A DNA stretch of 64,000 bases from Methylobacterium terricola (GCF_006151805.1 NZ_VDDA01000003.1:581386-645385), one strand, 5' to 3'; shown: positions 8,763 through 17,730, numbered from the stretch's first letter. Numbers and translations are program-made. The notes: generated by a model from the letters alone, not told the origin.

Positions 8763-9422
8763 ATGCCCCGTCGTCGCAGGATCCTGGTGATCAATCCGAA
8801 CTCCAACGCGGTCGTCACCGAGGGTCTCCGCCAAGCCCTGCTGCCGCTGTCCTTCGCGGAGGGGCCGGAGATCGTGTGCGAGAGCCTCCCCGACGGCCCC
8901 CCTGGAATCGAGACGCAGGCTCACGTCGACGGCGTCGCCCTTCCGCTGCGCCGCCGGATCGAGGCCGCCGACGACGCCGATGCGTTCGTGATCGCGTGCT
9001 ACTCGGATCCCGGATTGCACGTGGCGCGCGAGGGAACGGCCAAGCCCGTGTTCGGCATCGCCGAATGCGGCGTGCTGACCGCGCTGACCCGCGCCGACCG
9101 GTTCGGCGTGATCGCGATCAAGTCCGCCTCGATCCCGCGCCACATCCGGTATCTGCGCCAGATGGGTCTGCTCGAGCGCCTCGCCGGGGAACGCCCGCTC
9201 GAGATGTCGGTCGCGGAGAGCGCGTCCGGCGAGGGGACGTTGGCCCGGATGATCGAGGTCGGCACCCAGCTCAAGGAGCGGGACGGCGCCGGTGTCATCG
9301 TGATGGGCTGCGCCGGCATGGCCCGCCACCGCCGTCTCCTGGAGGACGCGCTCGGCGTGCCGGTGATCGACCCCACTCAAGCCGCCGTCGCCATGGCCGT
9401 CGGCACCGTTTCGGTCGCCTGA
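8763..9422 (+). CDS. Asp/Glu/hydantoin racemase
   Basis: The product is 219 residues with the two-cysteine active site of the family: the first Cys in ACYSDPGL near residue 80 and the second in VMGCAGMA near residue 180. The start ILVINPNSN is typical of hydantoin racemases (HyuA/HyuE type). It would interconvert D- and L-forms of a 5-substituted hydantoin or amino acid before hydrolysis. The ATG at 8763 is preceded by GAAGAGAG; it is 49 bp after the M20 hydrolase and 10 bp before the hydantoinase. Confidence 0.9.
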   Translation: MPRRRRILVINPNSNAVVTEGLRQALLPLSFAEGPEIVCESLPDGPPGIETQAHVDGVALPLRRRIEAADDADAFVIACYSDPGLHVAREGTAKPVFGIAECGVLTALTRADRFGVIAIKSASIPRHIRYLRQMGLLERLAGERPLEMSVAESASGEGTLARMIEVGTQLKERDGAGVIVMGCAGMARHRRLLEDALGVPVIDPTQAAVAMAVGTVSVA

Positions 9423-9432
9423 CGAGGAGGGA

Positions 9433-10914
9433 ATGACGATGTCCAACTACGATCTTGTGATTCGCGGCGGGACCGTCGGGACCGCGACCGCCGCCTTCCC
9501 GGCCGACGTGGCCGTCAAGGACGGGCGGATCGCGGCGGTCGGCCTCGGGTTGCCGGCTGGTGCGCGCGAGATCGACGCCACCGGCAAGTTCGTCCTGCCC
9601 GGCGGCATCGACACGCATGCCCATGTCGAGCAGGTCTCCGCCAACGGCCTGACGAATGCCGACACCTTCGAGAGCGCCACGACCTCGGCCGCCTTCGGCG
9701 GCAATACCACGCTGATCGCGTTCGCCGCGCAGCACCGGGGGCTCGATCTCCGCAAGGTCGTCGACGACTACGCAGCACTGGGTCGGCGCGGCGCTCTGAT
9801 CGACTATGCGTTCCACCTGATCGTCGCCAATCCCGACCGCAAGACCATCGAGACCGATCTGCCGGCCCTGATTCGCGAGGGGCACGCGTCGATCAAGGTC
9901 TTCATGACCTACGACCTCATCAAGGTCGACGACGAGCCGCTGCTCGACCTGCTTCTCACCGCGCGGCAGAACCGTGCCCTGGTCTGCGTCCACGCCGAGA
10001 ACCACGGCATGATCTCCTGGATGGGGAAACGGCTGGTCGAGAAGGGGTATACGGCACCGAAGTACCACGCGATCAGCCATCCGCGCGGATCGGAGGCGGA
10101 AGCCATCAACCGGCTGATCGCGGCGGCCGAGCTGCTCGATCAGCCGATCATGGTCTTTCACGTCTCGACTGCGGAGGGAGCCGCCGTCGTCCGCAAGGCC
10201 CGCGGGCGCGGGTTGAAGGTCTTCGCCGAGACCTGCCCGCAATACCTGTTCATGACGAAGGCCGATCTCGACCGGCCGGGCGTGGAAGGGGCGAAGTGGA
10301 TGTGCTCCCCCCCGACGCGCGAGGTGGCCGACCAGGACGCGCTCTGGCAGGCGCTGGCGCTCGGAGACCTTCAGACCGTCACCTCCGACCATGCCCCCTA
10401 CCGTCTCGACGAGACCGGAAAGCTCGCGGCCGGTCCCAATCCGAACTTCAAGCAGATCGCGAACGGCATGCCCGGGCTCGAGACGCGCCTGCCGCTCCTC
10501 TTCGACGCGCTCGTGTCGCGCGGTCGGCCGGAATTCAACGGGCGGGGCATCGAGAGCTTCGTCCAGCTGACCGCCACGGCGCCGGCGGCCATCTACAACC
10601 TGCCGGGAAAGGGCGCTCTGCTGCCGGGCTACGACGCCGACATCGCGATCTGGGATCCGGCTCGGACCGTCACGATCAGCGACGACATCATGCATGATCG
10701 CACCGGGTTCACCCCCTTCGCCGGCACGGTCGTTCGAGGCTGGCCGGAGCGGGTCCTTCGTCGCGGCGAGGACGTCGTCGCCGACGGAATGTGCAAGGCT
10801 GCCCCGGGATCCGGCCGGTGGCTCGGCCGCACGGGCGGCTGGGCGGCAGAGCCGACCGGCAAGCTCGTCGCCGACATGGACCCCCGCAGAAACTTCGGTG
10901 CCGAGCTGTTGTGA
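9433..10914 (+). CDS. Dihydropyrimidinase / hydantoinase
   Basis: The product is 493 residues of the cyclic amidohydrolase superfamily. Metal ligands are visible as the HAH in GGIDTHAHVE, the probable carboxylated Lys in HASIKVFMTYD, His in VHAENHGM, His in VFHVSTAEGA and Asp in VTSDHAPY. It opens the ring of dihydropyrimidines or hydantoins to N-carbamoyl amino acids, which would be passed to the M20 hydrolase upstream. A GAGGAGGG ribosome site precedes the ATG; a second ATG two codons later is also possible. It is the last gene before a 320-bp gap. Confidence 0.92.
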   Translation: MTMSNYDLVIRGGTVGTATAAFPADVAVKDGRIAAVGLGLPAGAREIDATGKFVLPGGIDTHAHVEQVSANGLTNADTFESATTSAAFGGNTTLIAFAAQHRGLDLRKVVDDYAALGRRGALIDYAFHLIVANPDRKTIETDLPALIREGHASIKVFMTYDLIKVDDEPLLDLLLTARQNRALVCVHAENHGMISWMGKRLVEKGYTAPKYHAISHPRGSEAEAINRLIAAAELLDQPIMVFHVSTAEGAAVVRKARGRGLKVFAETCPQYLFMTKADLDRPGVEGAKWMCSPPTREVADQDALWQALALGDLQTVTSDHAPYRLDETGKLAAGPNPNFKQIANGMPGLETRLPLLFDALVSRGRPEFNGRGIESFVQLTATAPAAIYNLPGKGALLPGYDADIAIWDPARTVTISDDIMHDRTGFTPFAGTVVRGWPERVLRRGEDVVADGMCKAAPGSGRWLGRTGGWAAEPTGKLVADMDPRRNFGAELL

Positions 10915-11064
10915 GAGCCTCCGCCGATCGCGAGGCCGAGAGCACCTCACGATCGCGCCGCAATCGCGAATCCCTCCAGGTTGCCGATGTCGCCGCATCG
11001 TCTGCGGCGAACCGGTATCCACGTCGTCGGAGCGATGCTCTGGTCGCTGGCCCGGGATGATTTG

Positions 11065-11096
11065 GCGAGATTGATCTTGATCGAGATCAGTCTCGC
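11065..11096. other. Imperfect 32-nt palindrome in the 10915-11234 gap
   Basis: GCGAGA, TGATCT, a 6-nt centre, AGATCA and TCTCGC form a 13-position stem with one T-G pair. It stands about 140 bp before the FAD oxidase gene and could be an operator or an attenuating hairpin. A shorter hairpin (CGCCGCA-N5-TGCGGCG, 10991-11009) lies nearer the hydantoinase end. No gene is seen in this gap. Confidence 0.4.
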
Positions 11097-11234
11097 GCGA
11101 CGAGTAGATCGCCGCCTCGTCAAACGTAAGATTTGTATGGCGCGGCAATGATTGCGCACGGGGGTGGCCGACGCCGAATCGGATGCGTCGTCCTGTGTCT
11201 GTCGTTGCGGCCCTGATTTCAAGGGAGACAATCT

Positions 11235-12665
11235 GTGGGCGATTTGATCGCGATGCTCGTCGACATCGTCGGCGAGCGGAATGTCCTTCTCGGGGAGGAG
11301 CAGGCTCCGTTTCTGACCGATTGGCTCGGCAAGTACCGGGGTAGCGCCCTCGCCGTGGTGCGGCCGGGATCCGTCGACGAGGTTTCCGCCGTCATGGCCC
11401 TCTGCGCCGAGCGGGATGTCCCGGTCGTTCCGCAAGGGGGCAACACCAGCCTCTCGGGCGGCGCGACCCCGGACCGGACGGGCGAGGCCGTGCTGCTGTC
11501 CCTGGCTCGGATGAACCGCGTGAGGGCCGTCGACACCATCGGCAACACCATCACGGTCGATTCCGGCGTGGTCCTGGCCCGCGTTCACGAGGCCGCCAGC
11601 GCCGCCGACCGCTTCTTTCCGCTCAGTCTTGGCGCGGAGGGGAGTTGCACGATCGGCGGCAACCTGGCTGCCAATGCGGGGGGCGTCGCCGTCCTGCGCT
11701 ACGGGACGATGCGCGAGCTGACGCTCGGGCTGGAAGTCGTGCTGTCCGACGGGCGGGTGTGGGACGGATTGACGGCTCTCCGGAAGGACAACACCGGCTA
11801 TGCCTTGCGCGACCTGTTCATCGGGTCGGAAGGCACCCTCGGCGTCATCACCGGCGCCGTGTTGAAGCTGTTCCCGGCGCCCCGTGCACGTGCGACCGCC
11901 TTCGTCGCGGTCCAGGACGTCGATGCCGCTCTCGCCCTCCTTTCGACCGTGAGAGCGAGATGCGGCGACCGCCTGACGGCGTTCGAGTACATGACGGGAG
12001 ACACTCTCGCCCTGATCCTCAAGCACGTGTCGGGCGCGCGTCTTCCGCTTGCCTCCCTGCCGCCCGCAGCCGTGCTGATGGAGCTGTCCGACACGGACGA
12101 CGAGGCGGCGTTGATCGGGCGCCTGGAAGACGTCCTGGCCAGCACGATCGAGTCGGGCCTCGTGCTGGACGGTGCCATCGCGCAGGACGGCACGCAATCC
12201 AAGGCCTTCTGGCGGATCCGGGAAGGTGTCTCCGAGGCACTCGTCCGGGAGGGGATGGCCGCGAAACACGACGTTTCGGTGCCGACCGCTGCCTTGAGCG
12301 AGTTCGTGGCCCTGGCCGATGCCGGGGTGAAGGCTGCACTGCCGGGAGTGCGCCCGATCGTGTTCGGGCATCTCGGAGACGGCAACCTCCATTACAACCT
12401 GCTGCCTCCCGTCGGCCTCGATCAGGGGCAGTGGACGGCTGAGATGCCGGCCCTGACCCGGCTGGTCCATGACGAAACGCGCCGCCAGCGCGGCTCGATC
12501 AGCGCCGAGCACGGCATCGGCCAACTTCGCGTCTCCGAGATGGGACGCTGCAAGTCCCCGATCGAACTCGACCTCATGGCTTCGATCAAGGCCTTGCTCG
12601 ATCCGCGCGGACGACTGAATCCCGGCAAATTATTGCCGGACACAATTGCAAGAGGAGCAAACTGA
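11235..12665 (+). CDS. FAD-binding oxidase, GlcD / D-2-hydroxyglutarate dehydrogenase type
   Basis: The product is 476 residues. The FAD (PCMH-type) domain shows PQGGNTSLSGGATP, GSCTIGGNLAANAGG and GSEGTLGVITGAVLKL; the C-terminal FAD-oxidase domain shows HLGDGNLHYN and the closing SAEHGIG-x-LR-x-SEM. These are typical of D-lactate, glycolate and D-2-hydroxyglutarate dehydrogenases, which pass electrons from a 2-hydroxy acid to FAD. The start codon is a GTG or TTG near 11235 after AGGGAGA. It is coupled by a one-base overlap (TGATG) to the DapA-like gene. Because an HglS-type enzyme lies at 34043, oxidation of D-2-hydroxyglutarate is one possible role, but the hydantoin genes next to it are the closer context. 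Confidence 0.88.
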   Translation: MGDLIAMLVDIVGERNVLLGEEQAPFLTDWLGKYRGSALAVVRPGSVDEVSAVMALCAERDVPVVPQGGNTSLSGGATPDRTGEAVLLSLARMNRVRAVDTIGNTITVDSGVVLARVHEAASAADRFFPLSLGAEGSCTIGGNLAANAGGVAVLRYGTMRELTLGLEVVLSDGRVWDGLTALRKDNTGYALRDLFIGSEGTLGVITGAVLKLFPAPRARATAFVAVQDVDAALALLSTVRARCGDRLTAFEYMTGDTLALILKHVSGARLPLASLPPAAVLMELSDTDDEAALIGRLEDVLASTIESGLVLDGAIAQDGTQSKAFWRIREGVSEALVREGMAAKHDVSVPTAALSEFVALADAGVKAALPGVRPIVFGHLGDGNLHYNLLPPVGLDQGQWTAEMPALTRLVHDETRRQRGSISAEHGIGQLRVSEMGRCKSPIELDLMASIKALLDPRGRLNPGKLLPDTIARGAN

Positions 12666-13594
12666 TGTCGCTTTTGACCGAGGACGCCAAGGGCGTCTAC
12701 GTGATCGCGGTGACGCCGTTCAAGGATAACGGCGAGCTGGATCTGCCCAGCACCGACCGCATGGTGGATTTCTACCTCGAGAAGGGGGCGTCCGGGCTGA
12801 CCATCCTCGGCATGATGGGAGAGGCGCCGAAGCTGACGGCGGACGAATCGCGCACCTTCGTCCGCCGGGTCCTGGCGCGCGTCGCCGGCCGCGTGCCGAC
12901 CGTCGTCGGGGTCTCCGCCCCGGGGTTTGCCGCGATGGGAGAGCTGAGCGCGAGCGTCATGGGCGACGGAGCGTCCGGTGTGATGGTGGCGCCACCGTCG
13001 ACGGTACGGACGGACGATCAGATCATCTCTTACTACCGCATGGTCGCAGACACGCTCGGGCCGAACACCCCGTTCGTCCTGCAAGATTTCCCTCTCTCGA
13101 CCACGGTGCAGATTTCACCCCAGGTCATCCTGAAGATCGTAGAAAATCAGTCCACGTGCGTGATGCTGAAGCACGAGGATTGGCCGGGTCTCGCGAAGAT
13201 CACAGCCCTGCGCAAGGCGAGCGGAGCCGGATCCCGCCGCATCTCGATCCTGGCCGGGAATGGCGGTCTCTTCCTGCCGGAAGAGCTCGGGCGAGGCGCC
13301 GACGGCGCGATGACCGGGTTCGGCTATCCCGAGATGATGGTCGACGTCTGCAAGACTTTCGCGGCCGGCGATGCAGAAAGGGCGCGGGACATCTTCGATG
13401 CGTATCTGCCTCTGGCGCGCTATGAGCAGCAGCCAGGCCACGGGTTGGCGATCAGGAAGCATATTTTGGCCAAGCGGGGCGCGATCGCATCGGCTGCCGC
13501 ACGGAAGCCGGCATCCGCATTGTCAAACGCCGACATCGCTGAGATCGAATCGCTGATCTCACGCCAGGAGCGCCGCCTGAAAGAAATCAATTAG
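12665..13594 (+). CDS. DapA-family lyase with altered active site
   Basis: The product is 309 residues with the dihydrodipicolinate synthase barrel layout. The Schiff-base lysine is present in VMLKHED. Two DapA hallmarks are changed: the GTTGE motif is GMMGE, and the catalytic Tyr region (LYNVPGRT in DapA) reads LQDFPLST, with Gln at the Tyr position. It is therefore unlikely to make dihydrodipicolinate; an aldolase or lyase acting on another 2-oxo acid is more probable. It is translationally coupled to the FAD oxidase, so the two probably act in sequence. Its C-terminus is a close paralogue of the fragment at the window start. Confidence 0.87.
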   Translation: MSLLTEDAKGVYVIAVTPFKDNGELDLPSTDRMVDFYLEKGASGLTILGMMGEAPKLTADESRTFVRRVLARVAGRVPTVVGVSAPGFAAMGELSASVMGDGASGVMVAPPSTVRTDDQIISYYRMVADTLGPNTPFVLQDFPLSTTVQISPQVILKIVENQSTCVMLKHEDWPGLAKITALRKASGAGSRRISILAGNGGLFLPEELGRGADGAMTGFGYPEMMVDVCKTFAAGDAERARDIFDAYLPLARYEQQPGHGLAIRKHILAKRGAIASAAARKPASALSNADIAEIESLISRQERRLKEIN

Positions 13595-13688
13595 AATTTA
13601 GATATCACTATGAGTTAGTCAGACGGCTGGCTCAAGACGATATTTCTGCTGAACAGGATGTGTGCGGGCGAGTCTGGTCGCAAGCGCA

Positions 13689-13727
13689 AGCCCCTGGTCG
13701 TGCCAAGATGAGGCAGGATCAGGGGCT
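13689..13727 (+). terminator. Stem-loop after the DapA-like gene
   Basis: AGCCCCTG and CAGGGGCT form an outer 8-bp stem enclosing a shorter TGCC/GGCA stem; GATTTG follows without a clear U-run. It lies 95 bp after the operon end and may stop transcription or protect the 3' end. Confidence 0.4.
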
Positions 13728-13879
13728 GATTGATTTGCCGGGGTCGCCGAACTGCCTCGTCCGGCGAAATTGCCCACGACTATCGTTCGGCACGCGCGTT
13801 TTCCATCCTCCCTGCACTTGGGAGCAGGGCTTTGATCGGGCGGTGATGGTGGCGGGCCGGGCGGCGTAGGAGGTGTCCT

Positions 13880-14275
13880 TGGTTCGGGGTGCCGCGGGCG
13901 CGACGACGGGGCGAAGGTCCGCCTCGCCCTGTGCCGCCCCCATCGCCCGATCGCCGTTGGTCACCTCGCACTGGACCCCTGCCGGCGGCAGGACGCGCGC
14001 GCAGGCGCGGTTGGATGCGTGCATCGTGCCCGGGAAGGCCGCGAAGGTCAGGATGTGGTCGCGGGCCCGGCGCATCCGGGCTTGGAGCGCCTGGGCCGGA
14101 TCGCAGGTCGATGCACCACCGCGTCCTCGCAGCGGACCGCCCCAAGGGTGCTGTCGGCGCCCTCGGCGCGCCGCAGCAGGTTCATGAGCCCGCCCGGGCT
14201 CAGCCTCGGCCCGAGCAGGTCCGACTGCCTGCAACCGTTCGTAGGACAGGGCGTGGAAGGTCGTCAGATCCGTCG
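13880..14275 (-). pseudogene. IS66-family transposase remnant
   Basis: On the minus strand one frame gives a segment typical of IS66 transposases (TTFHALSYERLQ), and further on the conserved tail (FPGTMHASN-x-AC, then VQCEVTNGDRAM, then GEADLRPVV). A third piece, SPGGLMNLLRRAEG, lies in another frame between them. Large parts of the catalytic domain are missing and the frame shifts several times, so this is a dead fragment. With the next entry it explains most of the 1-kb gap before the histidine kinase gene. Confidence 0.6.
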
Positions 14276-14363
14276 CCGCCGCGTGCCGCCGCGGCCCGAA
14301 CGGCGTCGTCCCCGCCACCGCCGGAAGCGGAGCGGCGACCGGGCCCGGCGGGTCGCAGCGCCG

Positions 14364-14504
14364 CTCTCCCCGAGCAGGCCGTCCAGGACCGCGCTGGCCG
14401 AGCGGATCACGCCCCGCGCAGCCAATAGCGGCCGGATCTGATCCTTGGCGTCCCATGGGCCGGTCAGCCAGAAATCGAGCCTCGCTTCAAGCGCAGCCGT
14501 CGGC
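14364..14504 (-). pseudogene. Possible second transposase N-terminal fragment (IS701-like?)
   Basis: A 47-codon stretch (LEARLDFWLTGPW, then IRPLLAARGV, then ASAVLDGLLGE) resembles the beginning of IS701-type transposases and then degenerates into low-complexity arginine-rich sequence. The assignment rests on a short pattern and is tentative. It overlaps nothing else that can be supported. Confidence 0.3.
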
Positions 14505-14606
14505 ATGGCAACCTCCTCTCTTTCGCTGTTCGACAGAGGCCAGAACTTGCGACTGCAACGCGAGAGGGACACAGGACGTGCAAATAAATTGCCTTGGGGA
14601 ACTAAA

Positions 14607-16871
14607 ATGCCGATAAATTATCCGATATTTTGGAATTTCGATGTCGCAACGCGAGAAATATCATGGGCATCGACCGAGTCGCGGATGACGTCGCCGGCTC
14701 CCACAGACATACTGCGCCCATCGTTATCAGAACCTTTTGTCGAAATAGAAGCGGGACTCGTTGTTCCGCTCAGCGATTTGGCAACCCAGGCATCTCAGCA
14801 GGGCGCGTTCGTCTCCGGACGAATTGCATCGTGGACCGACGGTTCAGAGTGGATGGACTGCGAGATCTATGGGTATGCCATCGATGGCGAACATGTCTCA
14901 GGCGCCATCTTCCGTCATCCGCAGGCAAGGCGTGAACGATCCGCGGATCTGACACAAGTCCTCATCGAAGGAATCGAAGCCCTTCCCGAGGCGTTCGTGC
15001 TTTACGACCAGGAAGACCGGCTTGTCATCTGCAACGAGCAATATCGCAGGTTGTATCCGGGCGTCGCCGACATGATGCGGCCCGGAACGTATTTCCCGGA
15101 ACTGGTTCGCGAAAGCCTGGCCAGGGGCGTGTTTCAGATCGAAGAAAGACAGCAGGTTTGGGAAGAGCGACGACTGTCCTTCCATCGGACCGGCATCGGC
15201 TTCTTCGAGCAGCATCTCGCCGACGGGCGCTGGATCCAGGTCAGCGAGCGGCGCACGGCCTCCGGAGGCACCACCAGCATCCGGGCCGACATCACGGTGC
15301 TCAAGGAGCGCGAGCGGGAGTTGCGGGCGGCCCGCGCCGCGGCAGAGGCCGAGACCGCGTCGCGGACCGCCTTCATCGCGAAGGTCGGCCACGAGCTGCG
15401 CAATCCGCTCAACGTCGTGTTCGGCATCGCGCAACTGCTCGCCGGGCAGGCCTTGCCGAAGCCGCATGCCGCGATGATCGGCAGCCTCGTCGGCGCGGCG
15501 CGGGTCATGCGGGATGTGCTCGACGACATCCTGGACATCGCGACCGTCGAGGCCGGGGCCGTCACCATCCGCCGGGAGACCACGGCCTGCCGGCCGTTCC
15601 TGCAGGAGATGGTCGAGATCGCCCGGACGACGGTGGCCCAGAGCGGGCTGACCCTGCGCGCGCGCATCGCCGGCAACCTCCCTGATGACTTCGTCACCGA
15701 TCCGCGGCGCCTGCGGCAGATCCTCCTCAATCTCCTGAGCAACGCCGTCAAGTACACCGAGCGGGGAAGCATCGCGATCAGCGCCTCGGTTCGCGCCACC
15801 TCGCAGGCGGACGCCGTCCTCCGTATCGCCGTGACCGATTCGGGGTCCGGCATCCCGGCGGAGATCCGGGACCGGCTGTTCGCGCCCTATGCGCGGCAGC
15901 GCGAGCACGTGGCCTCCGGCATCGAGGGCTTCGGCCTCGGCCTCTCGATCAGCGCGGAATTGGCCCGGGCGATCGGCGCGCGCCTCGGCGTCGAGCCGGG
16001 CCCCCGGGGCGGGACGCGGGCCTGGGTCGAGGTCCCGCTGCGGCACGATCAGGGCGCTCCGCACCCGCGCGGCACCGACCGGATGACCGCCGCGAAGGCC
16101 CCGGTCCTCGACGTCCTGGTCGTCGATGACGAGCCCACGAACCTGCTCGTCGCGGAAGCCCTGCTGCGGCGCCTGGGGCACCGGGTGACGACCGCCCTCG
16201 GCGGTGCGGCGTGTCTGCGCGCGCTGTCGGAGAAGCGTTTCGACGTCGCGCTCCTCGACATCGCCATGGGCGAGATGTCGGGCCTCGACGTCGCGCGCTG
16301 GATCGCGGCCCGGGACGGGACGGGCATCGCCCTCGTCGCCATGACCGGCAACGTCATGCCGGCGGACGTCAAGTCCTACCTGGCCGCCGGCTTCGCCGGC
16401 TTCGTCGAGAAGCCGGTGGATCTCAAGGAGCTGAGCGAGGTTCTCGCCACCCTGATGGTCGATCGCGGCGGCGGGCGCATCCTCCGGCCGGAGGAGCGGG
16501 TCCGGTTTCCCCGCGCGGAGGCGGTCAGCGCCTTCGACCGGACCTCCCTCGACCGGATGGTGGCCGATATCGGCCACGCGAGCGTGGCGGCGATCGTCGC
16601 GGCGGGCATCGCCACGTTCCGGCAGACCGCCGACGCCCTGGCCTCCGGCGCGGATGGGGATCTCGCGGGTCTCTTCCACAAGGTCCGGGCGATCGCGGGG
16701 CTGTTCGGCCTCGACGACCTCGCCGCCGGGACGGCGCAGCGCGACGAGGCGGGCTCGCTGCCCCCGACCCCGCGCCAGCGCAAGGCCCTGCGCGGCAGCC
16801 TGTCCCGGGCGATCGCCCAGATGGAGCGCTATGCCCTCGACCTCGAGGTCACGACACGCCCGCCGGGCTGA
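14607..16871 (+). CDS. Soluble hybrid histidine kinase (PAS-HisKA-HATPase-REC-Hpt)
   Basis: The product is 754 residues with no membrane segment. Order: an uncharacterised N-terminus; a PAS domain around residues 120-225 (LPEAFVLYDQEDRLVICNEQYR); a coiled linker; HisKA with phospho-acceptor H262 in GHELRNPLN; HATPase with LLNLLSNAVKYTERG and DSGSGIP; a receiver with D551 in ALLDIAMGEM; and a C-terminal Hpt-like helix bundle with H691 in LFHKVRAIAGLFG. All relay residues are present, so a full His-Asp-His relay to a separate regulator is likely. The ATG at 14607 is chosen for its GGGGA ribosome site; a longer in-frame start reaches into the IS remnant. Its 3' end overlaps the convergent regulator gene by 43 bp. 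Confidence 0.9.
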   Translation: MPINYPIFWNFDVATREISWASTESRMTSPAPTDILRPSLSEPFVEIEAGLVVPLSDLATQASQQGAFVSGRIASWTDGSEWMDCEIYGYAIDGEHVSGAIFRHPQARRERSADLTQVLIEGIEALPEAFVLYDQEDRLVICNEQYRRLYPGVADMMRPGTYFPELVRESLARGVFQIEERQQVWEERRLSFHRTGIGFFEQHLADGRWIQVSERRTASGGTTSIRADITVLKERERELRAARAAAEAETASRTAFIAKVGHELRNPLNVVFGIAQLLAGQALPKPHAAMIGSLVGAARVMRDVLDDILDIATVEAGAVTIRRETTACRPFLQEMVEIARTTVAQSGLTLRARIAGNLPDDFVTDPRRLRQILLNLLSNAVKYTERGSIAISASVRATSQADAVLRIAVTDSGSGIPAEIRDRLFAPYARQREHVASGIEGFGLGLSISAELARAIGARLGVEPGPRGGTRAWVEVPLRHDQGAPHPRGTDRMTAAKAPVLDVLVVDDEPTNLLVAEALLRRLGHRVTTALGGAACLRALSEKRFDVALLDIAMGEMSGLDVARWIAARDGTGIALVAMTGNVMPADVKSYLAAGFAGFVEKPVDLKELSEVLATLMVDRGGGRILRPEERVRFPRAEAVSAFDRTSLDRMVADIGHASVAAIVAAGIATFRQTADALASGADGDLAGLFHKVRAIAGLFGLDDLAAGTAQRDEAGSLPPTPRQRKALRGSLSRAIAQMERYALDLEVTTRPPG

Positions 16872-17566
16872 GCCGGGGATTTCACGGAGACGAGCTTGTA
16901 GCCGGAGCCGTGCACGGTCCTCAGGAGCGCAGCGTCCAGACCGAGCTGCGTCAGCTTGCGGCGCAGCCGCGAGATCCGGATGTCGACCGCCCGTTCGGAT
17001 TCGGGCGCCTCGCCGCCGGCGCAGGCATCGATCATCTGGGCCCGGGTCAGCACGCAATCCGGGTTGCGCGCCATGAGCTTCAGCAGGGAGAATTCGTTCG
17101 CGCTGAGGTCCAGGCACGCCCCGGACGGGGCGATCAGCCGATGGCCCGCCACGTCGAGCTCGCCGCCTGCGCAGGCGAGCCGCATGCCGCCCGCCCTTCC
17201 GTACCGCGCCCGGTGACGCAGAATGTTGTTGAGGCGCAGCACCAGCTCGCGCGGCTCGAACGGCTTCGTCACGAAGTCGTCCGCCCCGATCTCGAGCGCC
17301 GCGAGCTTGTCCTCGTGCCCGTGACGGCCGGTGGCGACGATGATCGGGATCGCCGAGCGGGCGCGCAGCATCCGCGTGAGGGCGATCCCGTCCTCGTCGG
17401 GCAGGTTGAGGTCGAGGATGATCGCATCGAAGCCCCCTCGCTCCAGGCTGCGCAATCCCGCCTGGGCCGAGCCGGCCCGCTCGGTCGCGTAGCCCGCAGT
17501 GCCGAGATAGGCGGCGAGCAGGAGGGCGAAGGCATCCTCGTCCTCGATCAGCAGAACCTTCGCCAT
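16829..17566 (-). CDS. OmpR/PhoB-type response regulator
   Basis: The product is 245 residues: a receiver with D52 in AIILDLNLPDEDG, then a winged-helix DNA-binding domain ending in RTVHGSGYKLVS. The start is placed at MAKVLLIEDE, where the receiver begins. The gene runs opposite to the hybrid kinase and the last 43 bp of the two coding regions overlap, so the pair can influence each other's transcripts as antisense. It is the natural partner of the kinase's Hpt domain (inference). It is divergent from the polyamine-like ABC transporter; direct repeats in the gap are candidate binding sites. Confidence 0.9.
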   Translation of the reverse strand: MAKVLLIEDEDAFALLLAAYLGTAGYATERAGSAQAGLRSLERGGFDAIILDLNLPDEDGIALTRMLRARSAIPIIVATGRHGHEDKLAALEIGADDFVTKPFEPRELVLRLNNILRHRARYGRAGGMRLACAGGELDVAGHRLIAPSGACLDLSANEFSLLKLMARNPDCVLTRAQMIDACAGGEAPESERAVDIRISRLRRKLTQLGLDAALLRTVHGSGYKLVSVKSPAQPGGRVVTSRSRA

Positions 17567-17610
17567 CCTGGTCCCCCGTCCCCGCCTTCGCCCCGGCGGG
17601 AGCCGGAGAG

Positions 17611-17637
17611 TGAAACATCCATGAAACAACTGCAACA
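17611..17637. promoter_or_regulatory. Helically phased direct repeats, candidate response-regulator site
   Basis: TGAAACA at 17611, TGAAACA at 17622 and TGCAACA at 17631 repeat with 11- and 9-bp periods, close to one DNA turn each. Tandem heptamers of this sort are the usual binding pattern of OmpR-family regulators. They lie between the response regulator gene and the ABC transporter gene. Function is inferred. Confidence 0.5.
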
Positions 17638-17730
17638 CAACGATGAAGCGAACGCCGCTTAACGTAGGGTCCCGTAGCCGGACCGAGGCCAGCGCCTGCC
17701 CGGACCCGCCGACCGCGTGGAGACCAAGCC

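Noticed and set aside
11235..12665. Calling the FAD oxidase the D-2-hydroxyglutarate dehydrogenase of the HglS pathway
   Set aside because: Family fits, but it lies over 20 kb away and is coupled to a DapA-like lyase in a hydantoin-type cluster, so the specific name is not justified.
13889..14428. Plus-strand open frames in the gap before the histidine kinase
   Set aside because: They are arginine/proline-rich shadows of the decayed IS66 transposase on the minus strand.
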